Positions 1 through 4,161 of a stretch of 6,695 nt of DNA are shown here, piece by piece. The translations under genes and the position numbers were made by a program. The DNA is from Nanobdellota archaeon. GTDB lineage: Archaea > Nanobdellota > Nanobdellia > Pacearchaeales > GW2011-AR1. The stretch is from NCBI GenBank assembly GCA_018821425.1, contig JAHJMH010000022.1, positions 1 to 6,695 on the forward strand, written 5' to 3'. Below the pieces are notes generated by a model. That model ran no database searches, had not been told where the DNA came from, and saw only the letters and a program-made list of their open reading frames with translations. Each line of letters starts with the position of its first letter. Position 1 is the stretch's first letter.

Positions 1-1
1 G

Positions 2-139
2 GCTATTGTTCTTTTATCAACTGGAGCGGCAACAGCAATAATAAGTGCATTTGGAAGTGCTTTCGGTTGGGCTTTTGGTGGAATAATGGGTGTTCTTATT
101 GTTTTAATGATTATCTTTGCAGGATTTAATAAAAGATAA
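2..139 (+). CDS. C-terminal fragment of an unidentified membrane protein
   Basis: An open frame enters from the left edge and ends at TAA (137-139), giving 45 visible residues. The fragment is almost wholly hydrophobic and rich in Gly, Ala and Ile, with two likely membrane segments: one from the edge to about residue 26 (small residues, FGSAFGWAFGG) and one at about residues 28-41 (IMGVLIVLMIIFAGF). It finishes with a positive tail, NKR, which would sit in the cytoplasm by the positive-inside rule. Both other forward frames lack this membrane-protein pattern, and a hairpin followed by a T-rich run lies directly downstream, as expected after a gene end. The start and most of the protein lie outside the window, so I cannot name the family. 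Confidence 0.6.
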   Translation, partial: AIVLLSTGAATAIISAFGSAFGWAFGGIMGVLIVLMIIFAGFNKR

Positions 140-144
140 TTTAA

Positions 145-172
145 TCCGGCGAAAGCCGGAATTTATTTTTTT
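145..172 (+). terminator. GNRA-capped hairpin plus T-run after the left-edge gene
   Basis: TCCGGC (145-150) pairs perfectly with GCCGGA (155-160) around a GAAA loop, a stable GNRA tetraloop. An AT-rich run with TTTTT follows (162-172). It sits 5 bases after the stop codon of the left-edge gene. Archaeal termination depends mainly on the T-run, so the hairpin may instead protect the RNA 3' end. The GNRA loop exists only in the + strand RNA, which fits this orientation. Confidence 0.5.
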
Positions 173-176
173 GCGA

Positions 177-237
177 AGCAGATTATCTGTCCGAAGGACA
201 GGCCCCTGCCCGTTTTTTCTTAAAGCGACAATCTGCT
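177..237 (+). ncRNA. Possible structured RNA: long-range stem enclosing a hairpin
   Basis: AGCAGATT (177-184) is the exact reverse complement of AATCTGCT (230-237), an 8-bp closing stem. Inside it, CTGTCC (187-192) pairs with GGACAG (196-201) around a GAA triloop, followed by a C-rich piece (203-211), a six-T run (213-218) and a single-stranded TAAAGCGAC. A nested stem of this kind is uncommon in random AT-rich DNA. It could be the 3' UTR of the left-edge gene, a small RNA, or a copy of a dispersed palindromic element, since related motifs occur at 2969-3071. I recognise no known RNA family, and the DNA symmetry is equally available on the other strand. Confidence 0.3.
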
Positions 238-371
238 ATTTAGGGGTGGGTGGTCGGGGGTATTGAAGTGCCATCTTTAACTATCTTTAATTCTCAAAGT
301 TTAGTGCCTTCGAACAATTAGACATAACATGCTGGAAGACCAAATTAAGTTGGGTTTGTGTACTCTCTGCG

Positions 372-401
372 GATGTAAACCTAAATCCTCCCTCTTACAT
401 C
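372..401 (-). other. Inverted repeat overlapping the 3' end of pyrH
   Basis: GATGTAA (372-378) and TTACATC (395-401) are perfect 7-base inverted repeats with a 16-base loop. The right arm runs into the pyrH stop codon (400-402). It may fold at the 3' end of the pyrH mRNA. No T-run follows it on the minus strand, so it is not a convincing terminator. Confidence 0.25.
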
Positions 402-1089
402 AACCTTCAATAACCGTTCCCCTAAACTTCTTTCCGCGCAAAACTTTTTCAAGATTTTTCAAATTTTGACCTAGAATGTATGTTGGGATTTTGTGTTTCA
501 TGATTATCTTTGAAGCGGATTGATCGAGGACGAAATGTTGACCTGGTGCGAATTTGCTCGCGTTAGCCATCTTGTCAAAATCTTTCCAGGTTATTTCTGA
601 AATAAACTTGGCGTCTTTGTACTTTTTTGGATTTTTGGTGAAGAGACCTGCGACGTTTGTAAGATTTATGAAAATTGTTTTGAATTTGGAAGCCAAAGAT
701 GCTGCTGTTGAATCCGAAGTTTGGTTGGGCTTGTATTCTAAAGCTCCGCAGAAAACGACATCTTCTTTTTTGAGATATGATTTTAGAGTTTCTACTGTGT
801 GCGGAATTCCTGCTCCGGGGTCTCGGCTGAACAAATAAGTCATGAATCGTGCGTTCATTCTCGTCGCTGAAATTCCTGAGAAGCTTTGAAGTTTTTCCGA
901 CATTCCGGCTTCTCGCAAGGCGGCGATGTATTTTCTCGCGATTGAGCCGCCACCGCAAACAACAACGAACTTATACTTTTTTGTATTTCTAAGAATTATT
1001 TTTTTGAATTTAAGAAGAAATCCTATATCCACGTTGTCGGGAATAATTAAGCTACCACCGAGACTTAGAACTATCACCTGTTTTTTCAT
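400..1089 (-). CDS. pyrH: Uridylate (UMP) kinase, archaeal type
   Basis: A cytoplasmic enzyme of the amino-acid-kinase fold that phosphorylates UMP to UDP with ATP, in pyrimidine nucleotide synthesis. The 229-residue length matches archaeal PyrH. Visible landmarks in order are the N-terminal nucleotide loop SLGGSLI (9-15), the glycine loop CGGGSIARKYI (45-55), the TSDSTAA segment (124-130), the NLTNVAGLFTKNPKK nucleotide-site motif (142-156), the FVLDQSASKII segment (187-196) and the family-typical end GTVI. The motif more often reads NVDGVY/F in the family; here the Asp is Ala. The ATG at 1089 is chosen because it begins the first beta strand and because a TATA-like box (1111-1118) lies about 25 nt upstream with no Shine-Dalgarno, indicating a leaderless message. 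pyrG lies 30 bp upstream on the same strand. Family assignment is secure; substrate is inferred from family and neighbour. Confidence 0.93.
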   Translation of the reverse strand: MKKQVIVLSLGGSLIIPDNVDIGFLLKFKKIILRNTKKYKFVVVCGGGSIARKYIAALREAGMSEKLQSFSGISATRMNARFMTYLFSRDPGAGIPHTVETLKSYLKKEDVVFCGALEYKPNQTSDSTAASLASKFKTIFINLTNVAGLFTKNPKKYKDAKFISEITWKDFDKMANASKFAPGQHFVLDQSASKIIMKHKIPTYILGQNLKNLEKVLRGKKFRGTVIEG

Positions 1090-1094
1090 TAGTT

Positions 1095-1100
1095 AAAAAA
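1095..1100 (-). terminator. T-tract after pyrG
   Basis: Read on the minus strand, the 30-bp gap after the pyrG stop contains CCTCTTCTCCTTTTTT, ending in six T residues (1100-1095). T-tracts are the main termination signal in archaea. It lies upstream of the expected pyrH transcription start, so pyrG may stop here while pyrH starts afresh. Confidence 0.35.
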
Positions 1101-1110
1101 GGAGAAGAGG

Positions 1111-1118
1111 TTTATTAA
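1111..1118 (-). promoter_or_regulatory. TATA box for pyrH
   Basis: The minus strand reads TTAATAAA, preceded by GAGTTAAA, which resembles an archaeal BRE. The box is centred about 25 nt before the pyrH ATG, so transcription would start at or next to the start codon. It lies between the pyrG stop codon (1120-1122) and pyrH. Confidence 0.5.
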
Positions 1119-1119
1119 T

Positions 1120-2787
1120 TTAACTCGATGAGTTAGAATCTATTTCAAATGAGACATCTTTTGTTAGTTCTTTGTTCCATGTTCCGAGGCTGTTTGCTCT
1201 TTCAATTGCGGCCTTTACTAACCCGAAGAACATTGGCGCCGGACTTTCGAGCTTCGATTTCAATTCAGGATGCGCTTGCGTTGCGACGAAGTAAGGATGA
1301 ACTTCTTTTTGGAGTTCCAAAAATTCCACCAGTTTTCCGTCTGGAGAAACTCCAGAGAAAACCAAACCCATTTCAAGAAGGATTTTGTGGAATTCTGGAT
1401 TAACTTCGTATCTATGCCGGTGTCTCTCCGAGACTTTGTTTGAATTGTAAAGAGATTCAATTAGACTCCCTTCTTTTATCAAGGCTGGATATTCTCCGAG
1501 TCGCATCGTTCCGCCCTTTCTTTCTATTTTTTCTTGACCTTCAACAAAATCAATTACGGGGTATTTGCATTGAGGGTCTACTTCTGTTGTGTTCGCGCCC
1601 GAGAGAGAGCAAACGTTTCTCGCGAATTCCACCACGGCTAATTGAAGTCCGTAGCATATTCCAAGAAAAGGAATTTTATTTTCTCGGCAATATTTTATCA
1701 TTGATATTTTCCCTTCTACGCCCCTACTTCCAAAGCCACCCGGAACAATTACACCATGAACTTTTCCTAGCATCTCGTCTCGGAGTTTTTCGTCGGAGGT
1801 TTCAATCCATTTTATTTTTACCTTGACGTTAAGGTGCGCTTCGCAGTGATGGATTGCCTCAACGATGCTCGCGTATGAATCTTCGAGTGCAGTGTATTTT
1901 CCCGCTATCGCGATTGTGATTTCGTCCTGAGCGTTTTCTCTTTTCATTATGAGGTCTTTCCACCTTTCCAAATTGTGTTGAACTGGAATGTTTAGTTTTC
2001 TTGCTAAAAGTTGGGAGATTCCTTGCTTCTCAAAAATTATTGGAATTTTGTATATGTTGTCGACGTCGACGCCGGTGATTATTTCTTCCTCGTTCAAGTT
2101 TGCGCTGCGCGCGATTTTCTTTTTTACGTTATCGGTTAGCATTTGCGAGCAGCGCGCGATTATTATTTGAGGATCTATTCCTCTTTGTTTCAAGAGGGCT
2201 ACGCTCTGTTGCGTTGGTTTTGATTTTTGTTCATTTACGCCCATTGGAATCGGCACGTAAGTCAAATGAATAAAAAGAACATTTTCTTTTCCGATATCTT
2301 GCGCAAGGTTTTTTATCGCTTCGATGTAGAGTTCGTTTTCCAAATCGCCGACGGTGCCGCCTATTTCGATAAGGACGATGTCTGCGTTTGTTTTTTCTCC
2401 TGTTTCAACGAAATAGTTTTTTATGAAATCTGAAACGTGGGGAATCATCTGAACCGTTTTTCCGAGGTAATCTCCCTTTCTCTCTTTTTCACGAATCATG
2501 TCGAAGACCTTTCCCATTGTGAGGTTCCAAATGCTCTCACAGCTTATGTTTAGAAATCTTTCATAGTGACCGAAGTCCATGTCTACTTCTGTGCCGTCGT
2601 CCAGCACGAAGACTTCGCCATGTTCAGTTGGGCTCATAGTTCCTGGGTCCGCATTAAGATAACCGTCGCATTTGATGGGCACAACTTTATAGTTCGAAGA
2701 AAGAATTTTTCCTATGCTTGCGAGAGCGACGCCTTTCCCTAATCCGGAAAGCACCCCGCCGGTCATTACGATGTATTTCCTTTGCAT
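1120..2787 (-). CDS. pyrG: CTP synthase (glutamine hydrolysing)
   Basis: Converts UTP to CTP using ATP and ammonia drawn from glutamine; cytoplasmic, the last step of CTP synthesis. The 555 residues match the family's usual length and two-domain plan. The synthetase domain (about 1-270) has the P-loop-like GGVLSGLGKG (10-19), NADPGTMSPTEHGEVFV (45-61), DMDFGHYERF (69-78), EIGGTVGDLE (141-150) and KSKPTQQSV (188-196). The glutaminase domain (about 288-535) has GVIVPGGFGSRG (345-356), the nucleophile Cys378 in GICYGLQ, the oxyanion loop nearby, and His506/Glu508 in QAHPE, a complete catalytic triad. Small departures from the common sequence are CDGYLNADP where DPYLNVDP is usual and GICYGLQ where GICLGMQ is usual. 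The ATG at 2787 directly precedes the conserved N terminus, and a TATA box lies about 25 nt upstream without a Shine-Dalgarno. No sign of damage. Confidence 0.98.
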   Translation of the reverse strand: MQRKYIVMTGGVLSGLGKGVALASIGKILSSNYKVVPIKCDGYLNADPGTMSPTEHGEVFVLDDGTEVDMDFGHYERFLNISCESIWNLTMGKVFDMIREKERKGDYLGKTVQMIPHVSDFIKNYFVETGEKTNADIVLIEIGGTVGDLENELYIEAIKNLAQDIGKENVLFIHLTYVPIPMGVNEQKSKPTQQSVALLKQRGIDPQIIIARCSQMLTDNVKKKIARSANLNEEEIITGVDVDNIYKIPIIFEKQGISQLLARKLNIPVQHNLERWKDLIMKRENAQDEITIAIAGKYTALEDSYASIVEAIHHCEAHLNVKVKIKWIETSDEKLRDEMLGKVHGVIVPGGFGSRGVEGKISMIKYCRENKIPFLGICYGLQLAVVEFARNVCSLSGANTTEVDPQCKYPVIDFVEGQEKIERKGGTMRLGEYPALIKEGSLIESLYNSNKVSERHRHRYEVNPEFHKILLEMGLVFSGVSPDGKLVEFLELQKEVHPYFVATQAHPELKSKLESPAPMFFGLVKAAIERANSLGTWNKELTKDVSFEIDSNSSS

Positions 2788-2807
2788 AATTAAAAATGAT
2801 TAGATTC

Positions 2808-2815
2808 TTTATAAG
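2808..2815 (-). promoter_or_regulatory. TATA box for pyrG
   Basis: The minus strand reads CTTATAAA with an A-rich segment upstream. It is centred about 25 nt before the pyrG ATG (2787), predicting a leaderless transcript. Confidence 0.6.
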
Positions 2816-2865
2816 ATTTTATCGTTATGGGTGAGGGATGAATTGGGTGAAGGAATTAGGAGAAT

Positions 2866-2920
2866 GTTGCTTGACCGAACGAAGGGGGCACGAGTGGAGC
2901 AAGAAGCGACCTCGCGAGTT
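2866..2920. repeat. GC-rich island, possible dispersed repeat
   Basis: A short block of clearly higher GC than the surrounding DNA. It contains TTGCTT (2867-2872), which can pair with GAGCAA (2897-2902) with one wobble, the palindrome CTCGCGAG (2911-2918), and low-complexity cga/gaa wording such as ACCGAACGAAGGGGGCACGAG. It interrupts no gene. A dispersed intergenic repeat or the stem of a small RNA are both possible; only one copy is present here, so the repeat idea is inference. Confidence 0.25.
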
Positions 2921-2992
2921 TTAACTTTTTCTTGAGGGATGGTTTCGACGACCAATAAGAAAAATTGCCTGTCCGTTTTTTGTTTCTGACAT
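2921..2992 (-). CDS. Possible 23-aa leaderless micro-ORF
   Basis: ATG at 2992 opens a 23-codon frame ending in TAA (2921-2923). The peptide begins MSETKNGQ, has a short hydrophobic stretch AIFLIG and ends basic (RRNHPSRKS). The main support is position: a TATA box (minus strand TTATAAAG, 3013-3020) with a BRE-like GAAATGA upstream is centred about 24-25 nt before this ATG, the same spacing as at six larger genes in the window. Against it are the tiny size, the lack of a recognisable family, and the chance that the box serves a non-coding RNA or the opposite strand. The DNA at 2969-2982 inside this frame resembles 205-218, suggesting repeat-derived sequence. Confidence 0.2.
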   Translation of the reverse strand: MSETKNGQAIFLIGRRNHPSRKS

Positions 2993-3012
2993 AAAATCCG
3001 GTAAGAAATAAA

Positions 3013-3020
3013 CTTTATAA
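3013..3020. promoter_or_regulatory. TATA-like box usable on either strand
   Basis: CTTTATAA on the + strand (TTATAAAG on the minus). Purine/A-rich BRE-like sequence flanks both sides (GAAATAAA on the + strand, GAAATGA on the minus). Minus-strand use would start transcription near 2991, at the micro-ORF ATG. Plus-strand use would start near 3041, just before the hairpins at 3046-3071. Confidence 0.35.
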
Positions 3021-3025
3021 TCATT

Positions 3026-3071
3026 TCGGCGTGAGCCGACAAATTATCCGAAGGATTAGGAACCCCCTAAT
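3026..3071 (+). repeat. Cluster of three small hairpins
   Basis: TCGGC (3026-3030) pairs with GCCGA (3035-3039) around a GTGA loop, another GNRA tetraloop. ATCC (3046-3049) pairs with GGAT (3053-3056) around GAA. As an alternative to the second hairpin, ATTAGG (3055-3060) pairs with CCTAAT (3066-3071). The order and wording (GNRA hairpin, then TCCGAAGGA, GG, CCCCT) echo 145-207. The two regions look like diverged copies of one element, in the same orientation. Confidence 0.35.
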
Positions 3072-3105
3072 AAAATAGAAAAATTTGAGGGAACCAAACA
3101 ACAAA

Positions 3106-3113
3106 TTTAAAAG
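3106..3113 (+). promoter_or_regulatory. TATA box for the small membrane-protein pair
   Basis: TTTAAAAG preceded by ACAACAAA, centred about 25 nt before the ATG at 3135. This is the main reason for accepting the 32-codon frame as a gene. Confidence 0.5.
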
Positions 3114-3134
3114 TAATGCCTCCTTATTTTGGCT

Positions 3135-3233
3135 ATGAAAAAGAGGACTAAGAAAATTCTTGATTCCGTTTTATGGGCTTTAGGGATTATTGCTCTTGGA
3201 CTTCTCATTTTTGGCATTATTCGACTTTTTTAA
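3135..3233 (+). CDS. Small membrane protein, 32 aa, unknown function
   Basis: ATG at 3135 to TAA at 3231-3233. The peptide starts with a very basic head (MKKRTKK), continues with one hydrophobic helix, LWALGIIALGLLIFGII (about residues 13-29), and ends RLF. This is the plan of a single-pass protein with its N terminus in the cytoplasm. It was accepted despite its size because a TATA box sits about 25 nt upstream of the ATG, matching the leaderless pattern of the confirmed genes, and because the next gene begins one base after its stop. I recognise no family. It could be a partner or regulator of a larger membrane complex, or simply a small membrane protein of its own; nothing in the sequence decides this. 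Confidence 0.55.
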   Translation: MKKRTKKILDSVLWALGIIALGLLIFGIIRLF

Positions 3234-3234
3234 A

Positions 3235-3411
3235 ATGGATGCGGAATTGTTAGGTTGGTTTGGAAACTTACTTAATTTTGTTATCTTATTTTATTTATCT
3301 GCGACGCTATTCAATACTTCTTGCTTTAATGCTTTTCAGATTATCATTTCTTCTTTCGGCTTGTTCGTTTCTATTCTTATTCAGTTTAGAAATATTTTAA
3401 TTAGAGAATGA
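3235..3411 (+). CDS. Small membrane protein, 58 aa, unknown function
   Basis: ATG at 3235, one base after the stop of the 32-aa gene, to TGA at 3409-3411. The frame is open further upstream, but that part lies inside the 32-aa gene, so translation by re-initiation from the close-packed stop is the likely route; there is no Shine-Dalgarno and no separate TATA box at the right distance. Two hydrophobic segments are visible, about residues 8-27 (WFGNLLNFVILFYLSATLF) and 34-50 (FQIIISSFGLFVSILIQ), with a short loop holding the only Cys (C30) and a charged C-terminal tail RNILIRE. I recognise no family. Its stop codon directly abuts that of the DUF357 gene on the other strand. Confidence 0.5.
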   Translation: MDAELLGWFGNLLNFVILFYLSATLFNTSCFNAFQIIISSFGLFVSILIQFRNILIRE

Positions 3412-3693
3412 TTATTTAATTGTAAACAACCTATCGTCGTCGACGTTGAAAACTCCGAGGCGAACGCCAGCGTCGATCCAGCCATGAGCGTAATTCAGTG
3501 CTGCGAACGCGTTTACTAAATCTGCTTTTTTTTCAAAATGTTCTGCGTCAGAAATATAATTTGAAGCCATGTCAATTATTTCTTTAGCTTCTTTTTCCTT
3601 TCCTGAGATTATTGATTTTTTTATTATGTGTAGCGCCTCCGTCGTCAGCGATTTATATTTTTCTATTTTTTCGAGAGTTATTCTGTCTTCCAT
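3412..3693 (-). CDS. DUF357 family protein
   Basis: A 93-residue, probably all-helical soluble protein of the archaeal DUF357 family, function unknown. The diagnostic part is AEHFEKKADLVNAFAALNYAHGWIDAGVRLG in residues 52-82, read here in pieces: DAEHFEKKADLVNAF and ALNYAHGWIDAGVRLGVF. The N-terminal half (ITLEKIEKYKSLTTEAL, then KEKEAKEIIDMASNYISDAEHF) forms predicted helices. The ATG at 3693 is preferred over the in-frame ATG at 3714 and a far upstream TTG/ATG because a TATA box (3714-3722) lies 25 nt upstream of it, and because longer versions would overlap the divergent gene's promoter or coding region. The gene is divergent from the 105-aa gene across 75 bp and converges without a gap on the 58-aa gene. 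The family call is from the motif; no role is inferred. Confidence 0.85.
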   Translation of the reverse strand: MEDRITLEKIEKYKSLTTEALHIIKKSIISGKEKEAKEIIDMASNYISDAEHFEKKADLVNAFAALNYAHGWIDAGVRLGVFNVDDDRLFTIK

Positions 3694-3713
3694 GTTTTTG
3701 GATGGTAACCTCA

Positions 3714-3722
3714 TTTTTAAAT
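3714..3722 (-). promoter_or_regulatory. TATA box for the DUF357 gene
   Basis: The minus strand reads ATTTAAAAA, preceded by the BRE-like ACAAA, centred 25 nt before the ATG at 3693. It decides the start in favour of the 93-residue version. Confidence 0.55.
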
Positions 3723-3739
3723 TTTGTTTTAACGAAATG

Positions 3740-3748
3740 TTTTTAAAG
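3740..3748 (+). promoter_or_regulatory. TATA box for the 105-aa membrane-anchored protein
   Basis: TTTTTAAAG preceded by CGAAATG, centred 25 nt before the ATG at 3769. It lies 17 bp from the opposite-facing TATA box of the DUF357 gene, so the two promoters could compete for factor binding. Confidence 0.55.
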
Positions 3749-3768
3749 AGGAGTTGTTTAATTTTGTT

Positions 3769-4086
3769 ATGGTTGAAACAAACGAGAAGCTGGTGAAAAT
3801 TTTGATTGCGGTTATTGCAGTACTTCTTGTAGTAGTTTTGTATGCCTTTGTCATCAGTCCGAAGATTAACGGGTACGTTGTTCGAGGACAGAACCAAGGG
3901 ATTCAATATGCTATCTTGAATATTGCGCAACAAGCAGCATCATGCCAGCCGGTTCCATTGAATTTGGGTCAAAATGAAAATGGTCAAAACCAGACCATTA
4001 ATCTTGTTGCTGCAGAGTGTTTCCAAGATAGGTTCCCGGAGTTGTTCAGCAATCAGGGCTCTGGACAGGAAATTCCAACACAGTAA
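3769..4086 (+). CDS. Single-pass membrane-anchored protein, 105 aa, unknown function
   Basis: The protein has a short charged head (MVETNEKLVK), one strongly hydrophobic helix (residues 10-30, ILIAVIAVLLVVVLYAFVIS), then about 75 residues that should face the outside. The outer part is rich in Gln and Asn and carries two cysteines (C59 and C84) that could form one disulfide, plus one N-glycosylation sequon (N74-Q-T). The ATG at 3769 is chosen over the in-frame TTG at 3754 because the TATA box at 3740-3748 predicts transcription starting at 3769. T-rich DNA follows the stop, and the next gene has its own promoter. It is not a pilin by its N terminus, since there is no peptidase site. It may belong with the envelope genes to its right; I cannot name a family. 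Confidence 0.75.
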   Translation: MVETNEKLVKILIAVIAVLLVVVLYAFVISPKINGYVVRGQNQGIQYAILNIAQQAASCQPVPLNLGQNENGQNQTINLVAAECFQDRFPELFSNQGSGQEIPTQ

Positions 4087-4119
4087 TTATTTTTTATTTG
4101 ATTCTGTTTTATTTTTTTA
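4085..4119 (+). terminator. T-rich terminator region after the 105-aa gene
   Basis: Two T-tracts, TTATTTTTTATTTG and TTTTATTTTTTTAG, directly follow the stop codon at 4084-4086. This is the U-tract style of archaeal terminator, with no hairpin. Confidence 0.5.
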
Positions 4120-4131
4120 GTTCTTAGTTAC

Positions 4132-4139
4132 TTTTATAA
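4132..4139 (+). promoter_or_regulatory. TATA box for the pilin-like gene
   Basis: TTTTATAA, centred about 26 nt before the ATG at 4162. It supports the 383-residue start over the internal ATG at 4195, which has no box at the right distance. Confidence 0.55.
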
Positions 4140-4161
4140 ATTCGTTTTTGTTTATTTATTT

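Larger units (their letters stand above)
2788..3134. other. Non-coding stretch between pyrG and the small membrane genes
   Basis: This 347-bp gap holds, from left to right, the pyrG promoter (2808-2815), a GC-rich island (2866-2920), a possible 23-codon micro-ORF on the minus strand (2921-2992), a TATA-like box usable in either direction (3013-3020), a GNRA-capped hairpin (3026-3039), two further small hairpins (3046-3071) and the promoter of the 32-aa gene (3106-3113). A longer minus-strand frame across 2809-3042 has no protein-like pattern, so I do not call it a gene. Confidence 0.6.

Noticed and set aside
273..290. Two tandem copies of ATCTTTAA at 10-bp spacing
   Set aside because: Only two short AT-rich units; too little to call a repeat array or a CRISPR-like feature.
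300..320. TTCGAA in GTGCCTTCGAACAATT as a possible tRNA T-loop
   Set aside because: The flanking five-base arms do not pair on either strand and no acceptor or anticodon arms can be found around it.
329..469. 46-codon + strand frame with a CTLCGC cysteine cluster
   Set aside because: Most of it lies antisense to the 3' end of pyrH, there is no TATA box about 25 nt upstream, and the second half has no plausible protein character.
2838..2924. 28-codon + strand frame through the GC-rich island, ending KKRPREF
   Set aside because: No promoter at the expected distance; the basic C terminus comes from the low-complexity GC-rich wording rather than a recognisable gene.
2809..3042. 77-codon minus-strand frame across the pyrG upstream region
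   Set aside because: It spans the GC-rich island and hairpins, would overlap the pyrG promoter, and has no protein-like pattern or upstream TATA box at the right distance.
3754..3768. TTG start five codons upstream of the 105-aa gene's ATG
   Set aside because: It would lie upstream of the transcription start predicted from the TATA box, and the adjacent GAGGAG touches the TTG with no usable spacing.
3694..3933. N-terminal extension of the DUF357 frame to 173 residues
   Set aside because: It would run antisense through the 105-aa gene, lacks family similarity, and the TATA box at 3714-3722 points to the ATG at 3693.
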